Shown: positions 8,059 through 16,797 of the stretch, in pieces
Position numbering within the stretch: position 1 is the first letter of the stretch
Layout: each line of letters starts with the position of its first letter
Translations under genes and position numbers: made by a program
Notes under the pieces: model-generated
What the model was told of the DNA's origin: nothing
The model's input: the letters and a program-made list of their open reading frames with translations, nothing else
Databases searched by the model: none
Source: an uncultured Clostridia bacterium
GTDB lineage: Bacteria > Bacillota > Clostridia > Oscillospirales > Acutalibacteraceae
Direction of reading: 5' to 3'
NCBI GenBank assembly: GCA_947627135.1
Contig: CANQUV010000010.1
Location: forward strand, 17,561 to 81,560
Length of the DNA stretch: 64,000 nucleotides

Positions 8059-8550
8059 ATGAAAAAATCATTAAGTCAAAAAGAAAGAGACTTTTGTATC
8101 AGCTTTGTTGAAAGCGGCAATTTAGCAGAAGCCGCCAAGAAAGCAGGATATGCAAAAGATCCTGAAAAAGTAGGATTAAGGCTTATTTGCAGGTCAGATA
8201 TTTCCGATGAAATTGCAAGGATAGAAAGTAAATTACAGCAAACATTGAGCTTTGCTGCAAGATGCGGATATAAGCGCCTTGCGTTCGGAAATATTGCAGA
8301 TGCCGTTTCTCTTTTGTTCAAAGGGAGTCCTTCATTGGATGATTTAAAGGAAATGGATTTATTTTCTATATCAGAAATAAAAAAGCCGAAAGACGGCGCT
8401 ATGGAAATAAAATTCTTTGACAGAATTAAAGCGCTGGAAAAACTGGAAGAATTAAGCGGTAATAAATCTGAAAATGATAATCCGTTTTATGAGGCGCTGA
8501 TTACAGGCGCACAAATGCTTTCAAAGGACAGTAGGGATAATGAATATTAA
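8059..8550 (+). CDS. Phage terminase small subunit
   Basis: A 163-aa protein with an N-terminal helix-turn-helix typical of Terminase_2/XtmA small subunits (LSQKERDFCISFVESGN then AAKKAGYA). It recognises DNA to be packaged and hands it to the large subunit. The ATG at 8059 has AAGGAG 6 bases upstream; a TTG at 8053 is in frame but too close to that site. It overlaps the large-subunit gene by 11 bp. Confidence 0.88.
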   Translation: MKKSLSQKERDFCISFVESGNLAEAAKKAGYAKDPEKVGLRLICRSDISDEIARIESKLQQTLSFAARCGYKRLAFGNIADAVSLLFKGSPSLDDLKEMDLFSISEIKKPKDGAMEIKFFDRIKALEKLEELSGNKSENDNPFYEALITGAQMLSKDSRDNEY

Positions 8551-9814
8551 ACCGTTCTCAAAAAAGCAGCTTCAAACTCTTTGCTGGTGGTGTAAAGGTT
8601 CTCCTTATGAAAACAAAGATGCAATTATTTGTGACGGTGCAGTAAGAAGCGGAAAAACTTTTTGTATGTCACTGTCTTTTGTTTTATGGAGCTTTTATAA
8701 GTTTAATAACAAAGCGTTTGCTTTTTGCGGAAAAACCCAGAGGTCATTAAGAAGAAATGTTATTACTCCTCTTATTAATGAACTTAACAAGCTGGGATTT
8801 GTATGTACTGAAAAAATTTCTAACGGAACATTAAAGATCCAATATAAAAACAGAGAAAATTTGTTTTATATTTTTGGAGGCAAAGACGAGGCTTCCGCCT
8901 CACTTATACAGGGAATTACTCTTGCGGGAGTTTTGTTTGATGAAGCGGCACTTATGCCCAGATCATTTATTGAACAGGCGCTTGCAAGATGTTCTGTTGA
9001 AGGTTCGGCATTTTGGTTTAATTGCAACCCGGAACATCCGCAACACTGGTTTTATAAAGAATGGATTTTGAAAAAAGAAAGCAAAAATGCGTTATATATT
9101 CATTTTACAATGAGGGATAATCCCTCGTTAAGTCAAAAGATGATAGAAAGGTATGAAAGTCTTTACAGCGGTGCTTTTTACGAAAGGTTTGTTCTGGGAA
9201 AATGGACAGCGGTCTACGGTGCTGTTTATCCGTTTATGGATAATTATAAGTACCCCAAAGTACCTGAAGGTGACTTTTCCGAATATGCGGTTTCATGCGA
9301 TTACGGAACAGTCAATCCTGCATCCTTCGGATTATGGGGAAAAACAGATGGCACCTGGTATCGAATAGATGAATACTATTATGATTCAAGAAAAACAGGC
9401 AGACAAAAAACCGACGAAGAGCATTACGAAGCATTGGAAAAGCTGGTAGGAAGCAGAAGCTTAAAAGCCGTTACGGTTGATCCATCGGCGGCAAGTTTTA
9501 TTGAGCTTATTAAGCGCAAAAACAGGTTTAGAGTTATTCCGGCAGAAAATTCTGTTATCAACGGAATAAGAAGTGTATCATCTGCTTTAAAGCAAGGAAA
9601 AATTAAAATTTGTGAAAACTGTTCTGACAGTATCAGAGAATTTTCATTGTATCGTTGGAGTGAAAAGGCAATTGATGATGCACCTGTTAAAGAAAACGAT
9701 CACGCTATGGATGATATAAGATATTTCGTTACAACTATTATGGAGGAGGAAAGCGGATTTTTCGCTTTCGCTTCTCCCAGATTACAGGAGGATAGCAGTG
9801 AAGTTATTTTCTAA
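8540..9814 (+). CDS. Phage terminase large subunit (PBSX family)
   Basis: A 424-aa packaging motor and headful nuclease. Walker A lies at residues 32-40 (DGAVRSGKT) and Walker B at 131-136 (VLFDEA, Asp134-Glu135). The C-terminal RNase H-like nuclease has acidic residues in CDYGTVNP (Asp254), VDPSAASF (Asp314) and NDHAMDDIRY (Asp391/392). All key residues of both activities are present, so the protein appears functional. Length is normal for the family. It overlaps its neighbours on both sides. Confidence 0.95.
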   Translation: MNIKPFSKKQLQTLCWWCKGSPYENKDAIICDGAVRSGKTFCMSLSFVLWSFYKFNNKAFAFCGKTQRSLRRNVITPLINELNKLGFVCTEKISNGTLKIQYKNRENLFYIFGGKDEASASLIQGITLAGVLFDEAALMPRSFIEQALARCSVEGSAFWFNCNPEHPQHWFYKEWILKKESKNALYIHFTMRDNPSLSQKMIERYESLYSGAFYERFVLGKWTAVYGAVYPFMDNYKYPKVPEGDFSEYAVSCDYGTVNPASFGLWGKTDGTWYRIDEYYYDSRKTGRQKTDEEHYEALEKLVGSRSLKAVTVDPSAASFIELIKRKNRFRVIPAENSVINGIRSVSSALKQGKIKICENCSDSIREFSLYRWSEKAIDDAPVKENDHAMDDIRYFVTTIMEEESGFFAFASPRLQEDSSEVIF

Positions 9815-10970
9815 AAAGAAAGAAAGAAAAAACACTGATTATAAAAGTACGTCAATAGTACAATGTGCAGACGGTAATTGTTTTTCTCATCCCTTCCAAA
9901 GTCTTCTAAATTACTCTCCGTTTTCTGATACGGAGTATGAACTTTATACCTCATTAAGAGAGGCTATACCCATTATAGACGGCGCTATCGGAAAACTTGT
10001 AAGACTTACGGGAAATTTTACAATCAAGTGCAAAAATAAAGAAGCAGAAAAAAGTCTTAAAATTTTTCTTGACAATGTCAATGTTAACGGTACTTCAACC
10101 GGTGTTATGAGCTTTATATCAACGTATCTTGACCAACTTTTAACCTACGGCCAAGCAGTAGGAGAAATTGTTGCCAAAAGCAATAATTTGGGTATTTATG
10201 CTCTTTATAACGGTTCATTAAAAGATATATCGGTCAAGTACGGAGATAGTCCGCTTTCAATTATCGTTTGTAAAAATGATTTTGAGAAAACACCTTTGCC
10301 TTATCAGGATCTTTTAGCGTTTTCTCTTTTAAATCAGGAGCCAGGAAGACTTAAAGGAAAATCGCTTTTAAAAGGTCTGCCTTTTGTAAGTTCAATTTTG
10401 CTTAAAATATTCAACACTATCGGAGTTAACTTTGAGCGTGTGGGCAATTTGCGATTTGCAGTAACTTATAAGCCTGACGCAAATACACCTTTGTCCAATA
10501 CAAAGGAACAGGCAAAACAGATTGCAAAAGAGTGGAGCAGAGCTATGAGATGTAAGGAAAGCGTATGTGATTTTGTAAGTGCCGGAGATGTTTCTATTAA
10601 GGTAATAGGAGCTGACAGTCAGGTTCTTGACTGTGACATTCCCATAAAACATATACTTGAGCAAATTGTATCCAAACTCTCCATACCGCCGTTTTTACTT
10701 GGGCTTAACTGGTCCAGTACAGAGAGAATGAGTGCACAGCAAACAGATATTTTAACAAGCGAACTTGAATATTACAGAGAGCAGTTAAATCCTGTTATAA
10801 GAAAGATTTGCTCTGTATGGATGAGATTAAACGGAATTTGCGAAGATTTTGAAATTGTCTGGGATAATATCAACTTGCAGGACGAAATCGAACTTGCACA
10901 GGCAAGACTTTACAATGCACAGGCAGACTCACTTATAAACAGTGATGAAAAAGAAGAGAAGGGGGAATAA
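9798..10970 (+). CDS. Phage portal protein
   Basis: A 390-aa portal, the dodecameric ring through which DNA enters the capsid. The C-terminal portion has the family pattern IPPFLLGLNWSSTERMSAQQ and a helical stretch that ends in a charged tail. The start is GTG at 9798 with AGGAGG 6 bases upstream, overlapping the terminase stop by 17 bp. Position directly after terminase agrees. Confidence 0.9.
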   Translation: MKLFSKKKERKNTDYKSTSIVQCADGNCFSHPFQSLLNYSPFSDTEYELYTSLREAIPIIDGAIGKLVRLTGNFTIKCKNKEAEKSLKIFLDNVNVNGTSTGVMSFISTYLDQLLTYGQAVGEIVAKSNNLGIYALYNGSLKDISVKYGDSPLSIIVCKNDFEKTPLPYQDLLAFSLLNQEPGRLKGKSLLKGLPFVSSILLKIFNTIGVNFERVGNLRFAVTYKPDANTPLSNTKEQAKQIAKEWSRAMRCKESVCDFVSAGDVSIKVIGADSQVLDCDIPIKHILEQIVSKLSIPPFLLGLNWSSTERMSAQQTDILTSELEYYREQLNPVIRKICSVWMRLNGICEDFEIVWDNINLQDEIELAQARLYNAQADSLINSDEKEEKGE

Positions 10971-10971
10971 A

Positions 10972-11973
10972 ATGGGCAAGGTATTAAAAGGATTAGAAAT
11001 TAATAAAAGCGATTTGGAGAAGATCAATAAATATACAAGGAGAAGCTTTAAAGCAGATGAAATTTATTCCTTTTCCGTTGTTCTCTGCGATAACGATGTT
11101 GACAGAGATAACGAACGCTTTACGGTAGAATCCTTGTTTGCTCTTGAAAAATTGTTTTTAGGAAAAACAGGAATATTTGACCATAACCCTAAAGCAGAAA
11201 ATCAAAGCGCAAGAATTTATGATTGCAGTGTTGAAGCAGTAAGCGCAAGAAAAACTGCAACAGGCGACGATTATTTTCGTCTGGTTGCAAAGGCATACAT
11301 TCCAAAATGTAAAAGCAACGAGGATTTAATTTTAGCGATTGACAGCGGAATTTTAAAGGAAGTGAGCATTGGCTGCGCCGTTTCTGAAAAAGAATGTTCA
11401 ATATGCGGAAAGACGGAGGGAGAATGTCATCATATCAAAGGCAAAACCTACGGCAAGGAAAAATGCTTTTATCTTCTTTTAAATCCCACAGACGCTTACG
11501 AATGGAGCTTTGTAGCAATTCCTGCACAAAAGCGAGCCGGAGTTATTAAAAGATTTAATAATTACAAGGAGAAATTTATGTACGAAAAAGAAGTAAATGA
11601 AATTTTAAAATCACTAAAGGAAAATACTGCTTATGCTGATGAAATTATTAAAAATATGGATGAAGTAGTGTTTAACAAAAATCAATGTGAAAGACTTATA
11701 AGTATTGTTAAGTCGCTTCACGATCAAGCGCAGTGGGGCAGAAAATACAAAGAAGATTTATCACAGAAATTTTTGAAACTCAGTGCTATTGTACAGCCTG
11801 AGGTTTCAAGTGATACGGCAAAAAGCTTAACTGAAAAGCTTTCTGTTGAACAGCTAAAAGAATTTATTTCTGCCTATGAAAAAAAAGCAGATAAAATAAT
11901 TCCAATCAAACCGCAGCTTTATGCGGTACAACAGGAAAACAAAAGCCGAGAAAACAAGGCTTTTGAAATTTAA
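10972..11973 (+). CDS. Prohead protease fused to scaffold-like tail
   Basis: A 333-aa protein. Residues 1-200 form an HK97-type prohead maturation serine protease with likely catalytic His71 (GIFDHNP) and Ser132 (LKEVSIG). A cysteine/histidine knuckle (Cys142, Cys145, Cys152, His153/154, Cys165) may bind zinc, as seen in relatives. Residues 203-333 are helical and charged, like a scaffold. GAGAAGGGGG precedes the ATG at 10972; an earlier ATG at 10942 lies inside portal. The in-frame ATG at 11578 has its own strong ribosome binding site, suggesting the scaffold is also made separately. Confidence 0.82.
   Translation: MGKVLKGLEINKSDLEKINKYTRRSFKADEIYSFSVVLCDNDVDRDNERFTVESLFALEKLFLGKTGIFDHNPKAENQSARIYDCSVEAVSARKTATGDDYFRLVAKAYIPKCKSNEDLILAIDSGILKEVSIGCAVSEKECSICGKTEGECHHIKGKTYGKEKCFYLLLNPTDAYEWSFVAIPAQKRAGVIKRFNNYKEKFMYEKEVNEILKSLKENTAYADEIIKNMDEVVFNKNQCERLISIVKSLHDQAQWGRKYKEDLSQKFLKLSAIVQPEVSSDTAKSLTEKLSVEQLKEFISAYEKKADKIIPIKPQLYAVQQENKSRENKAFEI
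11578..11973 (+). CDS. Nested capsid scaffold by internal start
   Basis: ATG at 11578 is codon 203 of the protease gene, in frame, with AAGGAG 6 bases upstream (AAGGAGAAATTTATG). The 131-aa product would be the charged helical C-terminal part only. Phage lambda makes scaffold Nu3 by in-frame internal initiation in gene C, so this architecture has precedent. It is predicted from the start signal alone. Confidence 0.45.
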   Translation: MYEKEVNEILKSLKENTAYADEIIKNMDEVVFNKNQCERLISIVKSLHDQAQWGRKYKEDLSQKFLKLSAIVQPEVSSDTAKSLTEKLSVEQLKEFISAYEKKADKIIPIKPQLYAVQQENKSRENKAFEI

Positions 11974-11990
11974 TTTATTCGGAGGTATTT

Positions 11991-12323
11991 ATGAATATTA
12001 GTTTTAACGGTTACAAAGAAAACGCAGTAACATTTATGGCAAGCGGTAATCTTAAAAAGGGTATGCTTGTAAAAATGACAAGCAATAAAACGGTTGCACC
12101 ATGTGCAGCAAACGATAAGTTTATCGGCGTTTGTGTTGATGTAAGAGGCGACTACGCAACAATTATAACGGAAGGTTATGTAAATCTTCCTGCGGCAAAA
12201 GCAATCAGCGTAGGCTATCAAACTCTTTCAGCATCTGCAAACAATACAGTCACATCAGGTACAACAGGCAGAGAGTATCTTGTAGTTGACTCTGACTCAA
12301 CTTCAGTTGGATTTATTCTTTAA
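11991..12323 (+). CDS. Capsid decoration/cement protein (DUF2190-like)
   Basis: A 110-aa, glycine- and beta-rich protein between protease and major capsid, the usual place for a head-stabilising cement protein. Features such as NLKKGMLVKM, FIGVCVDVRGDYATI and VNLPAAKAISVGYQ match the DUF2190/decoration pattern. Strong RBS CGGAGG. It should bind the outside of the expanded capsid; family assignment rests on motif resemblance and position. Confidence 0.7.
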   Translation: MNISFNGYKENAVTFMASGNLKKGMLVKMTSNKTVAPCAANDKFIGVCVDVRGDYATIITEGYVNLPAAKAISVGYQTLSASANNTVTSGTTGREYLVVDSDSTSVGFIL

Positions 12324-12336
12324 GGAGGAATTTTAA

Positions 12337-13347
12337 ATGGCAAATTACGAAAATATTAAACTTGAAAAAGGTATGTATCAGGTATCCGGAAAAAGCCTTA
12401 CTGATGTTTTGGAGGAACTTGATCCATCTGAAAATTATGAAAACACATCTTTAAAAGGATTGGATGCTTTTTCCCGTCAGCTCAAAAGATTTGATATTAA
12501 GGTAAGCGGTAAAGGTTCTGATTGTGTTGAAAAGTTTTTTAAAACAAGCGACAGTGCAGCTCTTTTTCCGGAGTATGTAAGCAGAGCAGTTAAGCAGGGG
12601 ATGGAAAGAAATAATATTCTTCCTAACATTGTTTCAACTGTTACAAATATTGAAGGTCTGGATTACAGAAGCATTACTTCAACTCCAACAGAAGATGATA
12701 AAACCTTACAGGTTGTAAATGAAGGTGCAGCCATTCCGAAAACGGAAATCAAAACTTCTGAAAACCTTATTAAACTTCATAAAAGAGGCAGAATGCTTGT
12801 TTCTTCTTATGAGGCGCTGCGTTTTCAGAGACTTGATTTATTTACAGTTACTCTTAATCAGATCGGTGCTTATATTTCAAGGGCACAGCTTAAAGACGCA
12901 GTAGATGTTTTGATAAACGGCGACGGCAACAGCAATCCCTGCGATTCTGTTTCAGCAGAATCAACAGGTTCAATTTCTTATAATGATTTATTGAGCCTTT
13001 GGGCAGGCCTTACACCTTATGAGCTTAACACAATTTTAGCACCGACAGCCGCTATGCAGAAAATTATGGCTTTATCTGAAATGAAAGACGCACAGGCAGG
13101 TCTTACATTCCAAGGTTCAGGAAAAATGATCACTCCTTTAGGTGCCTCTCTTTTACATACACCAGAAATTTCAGGCGACAAAATTATCGGCCTTGATAAA
13201 AACTGTGCACTTGAAATGGTACAGGCAGGCGATGTAATTACCGATTATGACAAACTTATCGACCGTCAGCTTGAAAGAGCAACTATAAGCTGTATTGCAG
13301 GTTTCAGCAAAATCTTTAAAGACGCTTCAAAAGCACTTACCTACTAA
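12337..13347 (+). CDS. Phage major capsid protein (HK97 fold)
   Basis: A 336-aa capsid subunit. The N-terminal arm (about 1-75) precedes the HK97 core, with recognisable stretches RAVKQGMERNNILP, the E-loop region, and ISRAQLKDAVDVLINGDG. Length fits an HK97-fold capsid subunit with an N-terminal arm. AAGGAGGA precedes the ATG. The intact frame and strong start signal argue that capsid is still made. Confidence 0.88.
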   Translation: MANYENIKLEKGMYQVSGKSLTDVLEELDPSENYENTSLKGLDAFSRQLKRFDIKVSGKGSDCVEKFFKTSDSAALFPEYVSRAVKQGMERNNILPNIVSTVTNIEGLDYRSITSTPTEDDKTLQVVNEGAAIPKTEIKTSENLIKLHKRGRMLVSSYEALRFQRLDLFTVTLNQIGAYISRAQLKDAVDVLINGDGNSNPCDSVSAESTGSISYNDLLSLWAGLTPYELNTILAPTAAMQKIMALSEMKDAQAGLTFQGSGKMITPLGASLLHTPEISGDKIIGLDKNCALEMVQAGDVITDYDKLIDRQLERATISCIAGFSKIFKDASKALTY

Positions 13348-13358
13348 GAGGTGGTTCG

Positions 13359-13712
13359 ATGCTTAAAAATGTTCTGAAAAGATTTGCTGTAATTTCAGGA
13401 TTAAAAGGCGAGGAATTTTCCAAATGGTCATTTCTGTGTAATGATTGTCTTAATTATGTGATGGAACATATTTTAAAAGAAGAATTAAGTGATTACGAAG
13501 AACAGAAAGTTTGTTCGCTGGCGGCGTCAATAGCATTTTATAAGCTTACGCTTTATGATTTTGACGAAGTAACATCATTTACTGCCGGTGATGTGCATAT
13601 TTCTAAAGAAAGTATGCTTAAAAATGCAGAAAGAATTATGTATGAAGAGATGAATAACTGCAGTGATATTACAGATTTGGGTTCAGTTTGTTTTATGGGA
13701 GTAAAGTCATGA
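13359..13712 (+). CDS. Head-tail connector (gp6-like adaptor)
   Basis: A 117-aa mostly helical protein directly after the capsid gene, the usual slot for the ring adaptor that binds portal. The segment YKLTLYDFDEVTSFTAGDV and the following basic helix recall gp6-type connectors. The stop overlaps the next start (ATGA). Assigned by position and general pattern. Confidence 0.55.
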   Translation: MLKNVLKRFAVISGLKGEEFSKWSFLCNDCLNYVMEHILKEELSDYEEQKVCSLAASIAFYKLTLYDFDEVTSFTAGDVHISKESMLKNAERIMYEEMNNCSDITDLGSVCFMGVKS

Positions 13713-14068
13713 GTATTTATAAATTGCTTAATAATGCAATAAATAAATGGGGCAGTACTATTAAAATTACTGGAAATGGTAAAACTATAAGCTGTAAGGG
13801 ATTTATTCAACCGTTAAGATATAAAAACAATATATATCTTGCGGGAAAAGAACTTGATGCCGGCTTTTTTGACGGAGGTCACTATTTGTTTATATCAAAT
13901 GGCGATATCGGCTTAAAAAATCACGATCTTGCTGTTATTGAAGATACAGATACAAAATATGTTGTAAAAAGGGCAGAAATTCATAAATATAAGGACCAAA
14001 ATCTTTATACATGGGCAATTTTAAAACCATATTTTCCGCCCGTGGAGGATGATTATGCAGATAAATGA
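13709..14068 (+). CDS. Putative head closure/stopper protein
   Basis: A 119-aa beta-rich protein in the second connector slot, where head-closure proteins sit in PBSX/SPP1-like clusters. It begins with an amphipathic helix (SIYKLLNNAINKWG) and continues with alternating short strands. The ATG at 13709 overlaps the previous stop. I recognise no diagnostic motif; function is by gene order. Confidence 0.45.
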   Translation: MSIYKLLNNAINKWGSTIKITGNGKTISCKGFIQPLRYKNNIYLAGKELDAGFFDGGHYLFISNGDIGLKNHDLAVIEDTDTKYVVKRAEIHKYKDQNLYTWAILKPYFPPVEDDYADK

Positions 14069-14498
14069 AATTGAAGAAATTGTTGACAAGCTTATTTACA
14101 GTGTAAAATCCGACGAGCTTTTAAAAAACTTAAGATTTATAAAAGACTATAAGGAGCAGAATATTGAAACACCTCTTACCGATTATCTGGCAGTTGTTTC
14201 AATTAATTCTATGTCCCGCTCAAGTGAATTTTTAGGCGATTCTGTTTATAGAAACTTGAGGGGCGAAAAATTCAGCGGGGAAATTCATATTAAAGTTTAT
14301 GCCCCGAATTCTAAAGAAGGTCAGGAACTTACATCGATTATGGGTATTTTGGTAAACAGCATTAAAAAGGCAGATGTGGAAAATCTTATTGAAGAAATAA
14401 CCTTTGAACCTGTTGTGTTTGAGCAAAACATAAATGCAATTTACCGGATATGTAAATTTAAAATCAGCTTTTTCTTATGTGAGGAGGTAACGGTATGA
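14055..14498 (+). CDS. Putative tail-completion/terminator protein
   Basis: A 147-aa protein occupying the tail-terminator position after the two connectors. It has a helical N-terminus and a beta-rich second half (GEIHIKVYAPNSKEG). GGAGG is 6 bases from the ATG at 14055; an ATG at 14049 is directly adjacent to that site and so less likely. It overlaps the previous gene by 14 bp and the next by 4. Confidence 0.45.
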   Translation: MQINEIEEIVDKLIYSVKSDELLKNLRFIKDYKEQNIETPLTDYLAVVSINSMSRSSEFLGDSVYRNLRGEKFSGEIHIKVYAPNSKEGQELTSIMGILVNSIKKADVENLIEEITFEPVVFEQNINAIYRICKFKISFFLCEEVTV

Positions 14499-14854
14499 CA
14501 CAATATGTTTTTTTAAAGGGAGATGATATTTCCGTTTATATCAATGACGAACTGTTATGTGCAGTTATATCGGCAAGTATTAAAGAGTCTGCATCCTATT
14601 ATGATGTTATGCAGTATTTGTCTGATGAAAAGGTTGCGAGAATACCTTTAAAAAAAGAGTACAATATTATATTGCAAAAGGTATATGCAGATGAAAGCCC
14701 TTTTGAAAATTCAGAAGATTTTTCACTTAAAATAAAATCAAAAAACAGCGTGACTACTTATGAACCCTGCATACTTTTAGAGGAGGAAAGTTCTCTGTCT
14801 CAAAATAATACCCTGACATCAGTATATAAAATAAAAGCATACAATAAATTTTAA
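14495..14854 (+). CDS. Putative tail tube-like protein
   Basis: A 119-aa protein with a strand-rich pattern (FLKGDDISVYINDELL, IPLKKEYNIILQKVYA, YKIKAYNKF) suggesting a tail tube or baseplate-tube fold. It is shorter than usual tube proteins (about 140-150 aa). It is the only candidate tube in a cluster without sheath or tape measure. Good RBS (GAGGAGG). It could also be a chaperone or baseplate protein. Confidence 0.4.
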   Translation: MTQYVFLKGDDISVYINDELLCAVISASIKESASYYDVMQYLSDEKVARIPLKKEYNIILQKVYADESPFENSEDFSLKIKSKNSVTTYEPCILLEEESSLSQNNTLTSVYKIKAYNKF

Positions 14855-14866
14855 CAGGAGGCAAAA

Positions 14867-15013
14867 ATGGATACAAATTCAAATGTAAAATCAGAAAATA
14901 CATATTCAAACAGCAATAATGAATTTGTAGAAGATTTAAGCACTCGGCTTCAAAGACAAAGCAGAAGATACTCAAAGCCTTTTGAAGAAGAAGGGCAGGC
15001 GGGTATTAAATGA
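14867..15013 (+). CDS. 48-aa phage protein at the tape-measure position
   Basis: A small hydrophilic protein (MDTNSNVKSE...EEEGQAGIK), asparagine/serine-rich at first, then basic (STRLQRQSRRY). ACAGGAGG is 7 bases upstream of the ATG and the stop overlaps the next start (ATGA), so it is very likely translated. In related tails this slot holds the tape measure and its chaperone, usually thousands of bases. I recognise no domain. Confidence 0.6.
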   Translation: MDTNSNVKSENTYSNSNNEFVEDLSTRLQRQSRRYSKPFEEEGQAGIK

Positions 15014-15528
15014 TTTCAGCTTCTATGAGATATAAAAACTTTACATGGCATCATAATCCCAAAAAACTTAAGATAAAAAACAGCAAAAGAACAATAAGTA
15101 TTGACTACCCGTATTCTTATACGGAAATTGAAGAAATGTTCAATGAAAATGCTGTAATAGAAGGTGAGGGAGAACTGTTTGGTGAAGACTGCATACATCA
15201 GTTTAACAACCTTTGCAGACTTTTCTCATCAAAAAACAAGGGAATACTTTCAATAGGAGGTATTCCCTCCTTTGAAGCTTATTTTACAAAGCTGGAACTT
15301 TTGTGTGAGCCTAAAAACAATATTTTAGCATACAGTTTTCAGTTTTCAGAATGTTCTTCAAAGGAAAAACGAGATACAGGTATTAAATATTATATTGCGA
15401 AAAGTGAAGAAACCCTTTGGGATATTTCATATAAATATAATATTTCTGTTGAAACGCTTGCAAGGCTCAATACACAGTATAAAAGACCTGACAGTGTTCA
15501 GGAAGGCGACAGGGTGGTTTTATGCTGA
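15010..15528 (+). CDS. LysM-domain tail/baseplate protein (XkdP-like)
   Basis: A 172-aa protein with an N-terminal beta domain (about 1-110) and a C-terminal LysM domain (about 126-172, YIAKSEETLWDISYKYNIS). This matches XkdP-type proteins at the hub of PBSX-like contractile tails, where the LysM part may contact peptidoglycan. It overlaps the preceding stop by 4 bp and the next gene by 7. Confidence 0.75.
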   Translation: MISASMRYKNFTWHHNPKKLKIKNSKRTISIDYPYSYTEIEEMFNENAVIEGEGELFGEDCIHQFNNLCRLFSSKNKGILSIGGIPSFEAYFTKLELLCEPKNNILAYSFQFSECSSKEKRDTGIKYYIAKSEETLWDISYKYNISVETLARLNTQYKRPDSVQEGDRVVLC

Positions 15529-16478
15529 AATTCAGGGCTTATAATAATGAAAATAAAGAAATCCCGCTTCCTGACTTTATAAGCTTTGAGCTTCAGCAGG
15601 AAGAGAATGTTCCCGCCGATTATTTAGAGGTTAAATTTAAAAGCTTTATAAATGCAGAAAACATAAATTATATAAGACTTTTTGATAATGATACCATTGT
15701 GTTTTCAGGAATATGTGATGAGATATTTTTTTCAAAGGATTCCACAGGAGCAGTTGTAACTCTTTATTTCAGAAATAAGATGGCACTTTTAATTGACAAT
15801 GAAGCTTTACCTCATGAATATAACAATATTACGGCAAGGGTACTTTTTGACAACTACATAAAAAAGCTTGGCTTTAAAAATTTTATAGCTGATAATAAAG
15901 CGGTAATGGGAAAATTTATTGTTGAAAAAGGCGAAAGCGTATATGACGCTGTATATAATTTTTCAAAATTAAATTATTCTTCGACCCCGTATTTGTTTGA
16001 TGAAGATACGATATCATTTTTTAATAAAAGGGAAGATGATGTATGTACTTTATTTTCAGACGGAGAAAATTCAGCTCATAAATACAAAAAAATAGAGTGT
16101 TCAAAATTCCCTTATAAACTAATTTCAAAAATAAATGTAAAAACCTCGGCAAGCGATTATTACAAAACCGTTATAAAAAATGATTTTGCCTTGGATAAGG
16201 GTATAAATAGAGAAAGATATTTAGATGCCTGTAATTTATTAACACCTATGTCATCAGCACAAAAAATTATCGAGAACAAAAATAATGAATTTGAAGAATA
16301 CAGGATTTACTGTGATTATATAGTGCTTAATTCTATATACGAAAAATGTTCAATAAATGATAATTACCTGGGAAATATTAAAAATCTGTATATTTCAAAA
16401 ATTATTATCGGTTCAGATATAAACGGATGCTATTCAAAAATTACCCTTAAAAAGGAGGGACAGTATGTGGTTGCTTGA
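15522..16478 (+). CDS. Baseplate hub protein, late control D-like (XkdQ)
   Basis: A 318-aa protein between the LysM protein and the spike, where gpD/XkdQ hub proteins lie. It opens with a strand-rich beta-barrel region (DYLEVKFKSFINAENINYI, TIVFSGICDEIFFS) and continues with a domain like the gpD/T4 gp27 hub. The hub trimer joins tube and spike. Family resemblance is moderate and position is strong. Confidence 0.65.
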   Translation: MLKFRAYNNENKEIPLPDFISFELQQEENVPADYLEVKFKSFINAENINYIRLFDNDTIVFSGICDEIFFSKDSTGAVVTLYFRNKMALLIDNEALPHEYNNITARVLFDNYIKKLGFKNFIADNKAVMGKFIVEKGESVYDAVYNFSKLNYSSTPYLFDEDTISFFNKREDDVCTLFSDGENSAHKYKKIECSKFPYKLISKINVKTSASDYYKTVIKNDFALDKGINRERYLDACNLLTPMSSAQKIIENKNNEFEEYRIYCDYIVLNSIYEKCSINDNYLGNIKNLYISKIIIGSDINGCYSKITLKKEGQYVVA

Positions 16479-16797
16479 TTATATAACTGAAAATAAAAAT
16501 AATAAAAAAACTCCGGAAAACGGAAAAGTCTCATATTCAAACAGTGATGATATGGGAGTAATTTCTTCTAATATGTTTCAGTCAATTAAACAGGTTTTTC
16601 CCTACGGAGTAGTAAGCGTTCTTCCTGAAGGAGAGAGTGCGGTGGTTTTGCCTTTAAAGGATACAAGACTTTGTTTAGGTACTGTATCAGATAATAGGGA
16701 ATTAGAGCCCGGGGAGCTTTTGCTATATTCAAAGGGCGGAGCAAGCATACTTCTTTCTAACGACGGCAAGGTTTACATAAACGGAAAGGAGATATGA
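16465..16797 (+). CDS. Baseplate spike/assembly protein V-like
   Basis: A 110-aa protein with a short OB-like segment (FPYGVVSVLPEGESAVVLP) and a C-terminal GELLLYSKGGASILLSNDG-VYINGK run, the repeating pattern of phage spike beta-helix proteins (gpV, Mu gp45). It should form the membrane-puncturing tip. It is shorter than P2 gpV (about 211 aa). The start overlaps the previous gene by 14 bp with AAGGAGGG upstream. Confidence 0.65.
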   Translation: MWLLDYITENKNNKKTPENGKVSYSNSDDMGVISSNMFQSIKQVFPYGVVSVLPEGESAVVLPLKDTRLCLGTVSDNRELEPGELLLYSKGGASILLSNDGKVYINGKEI

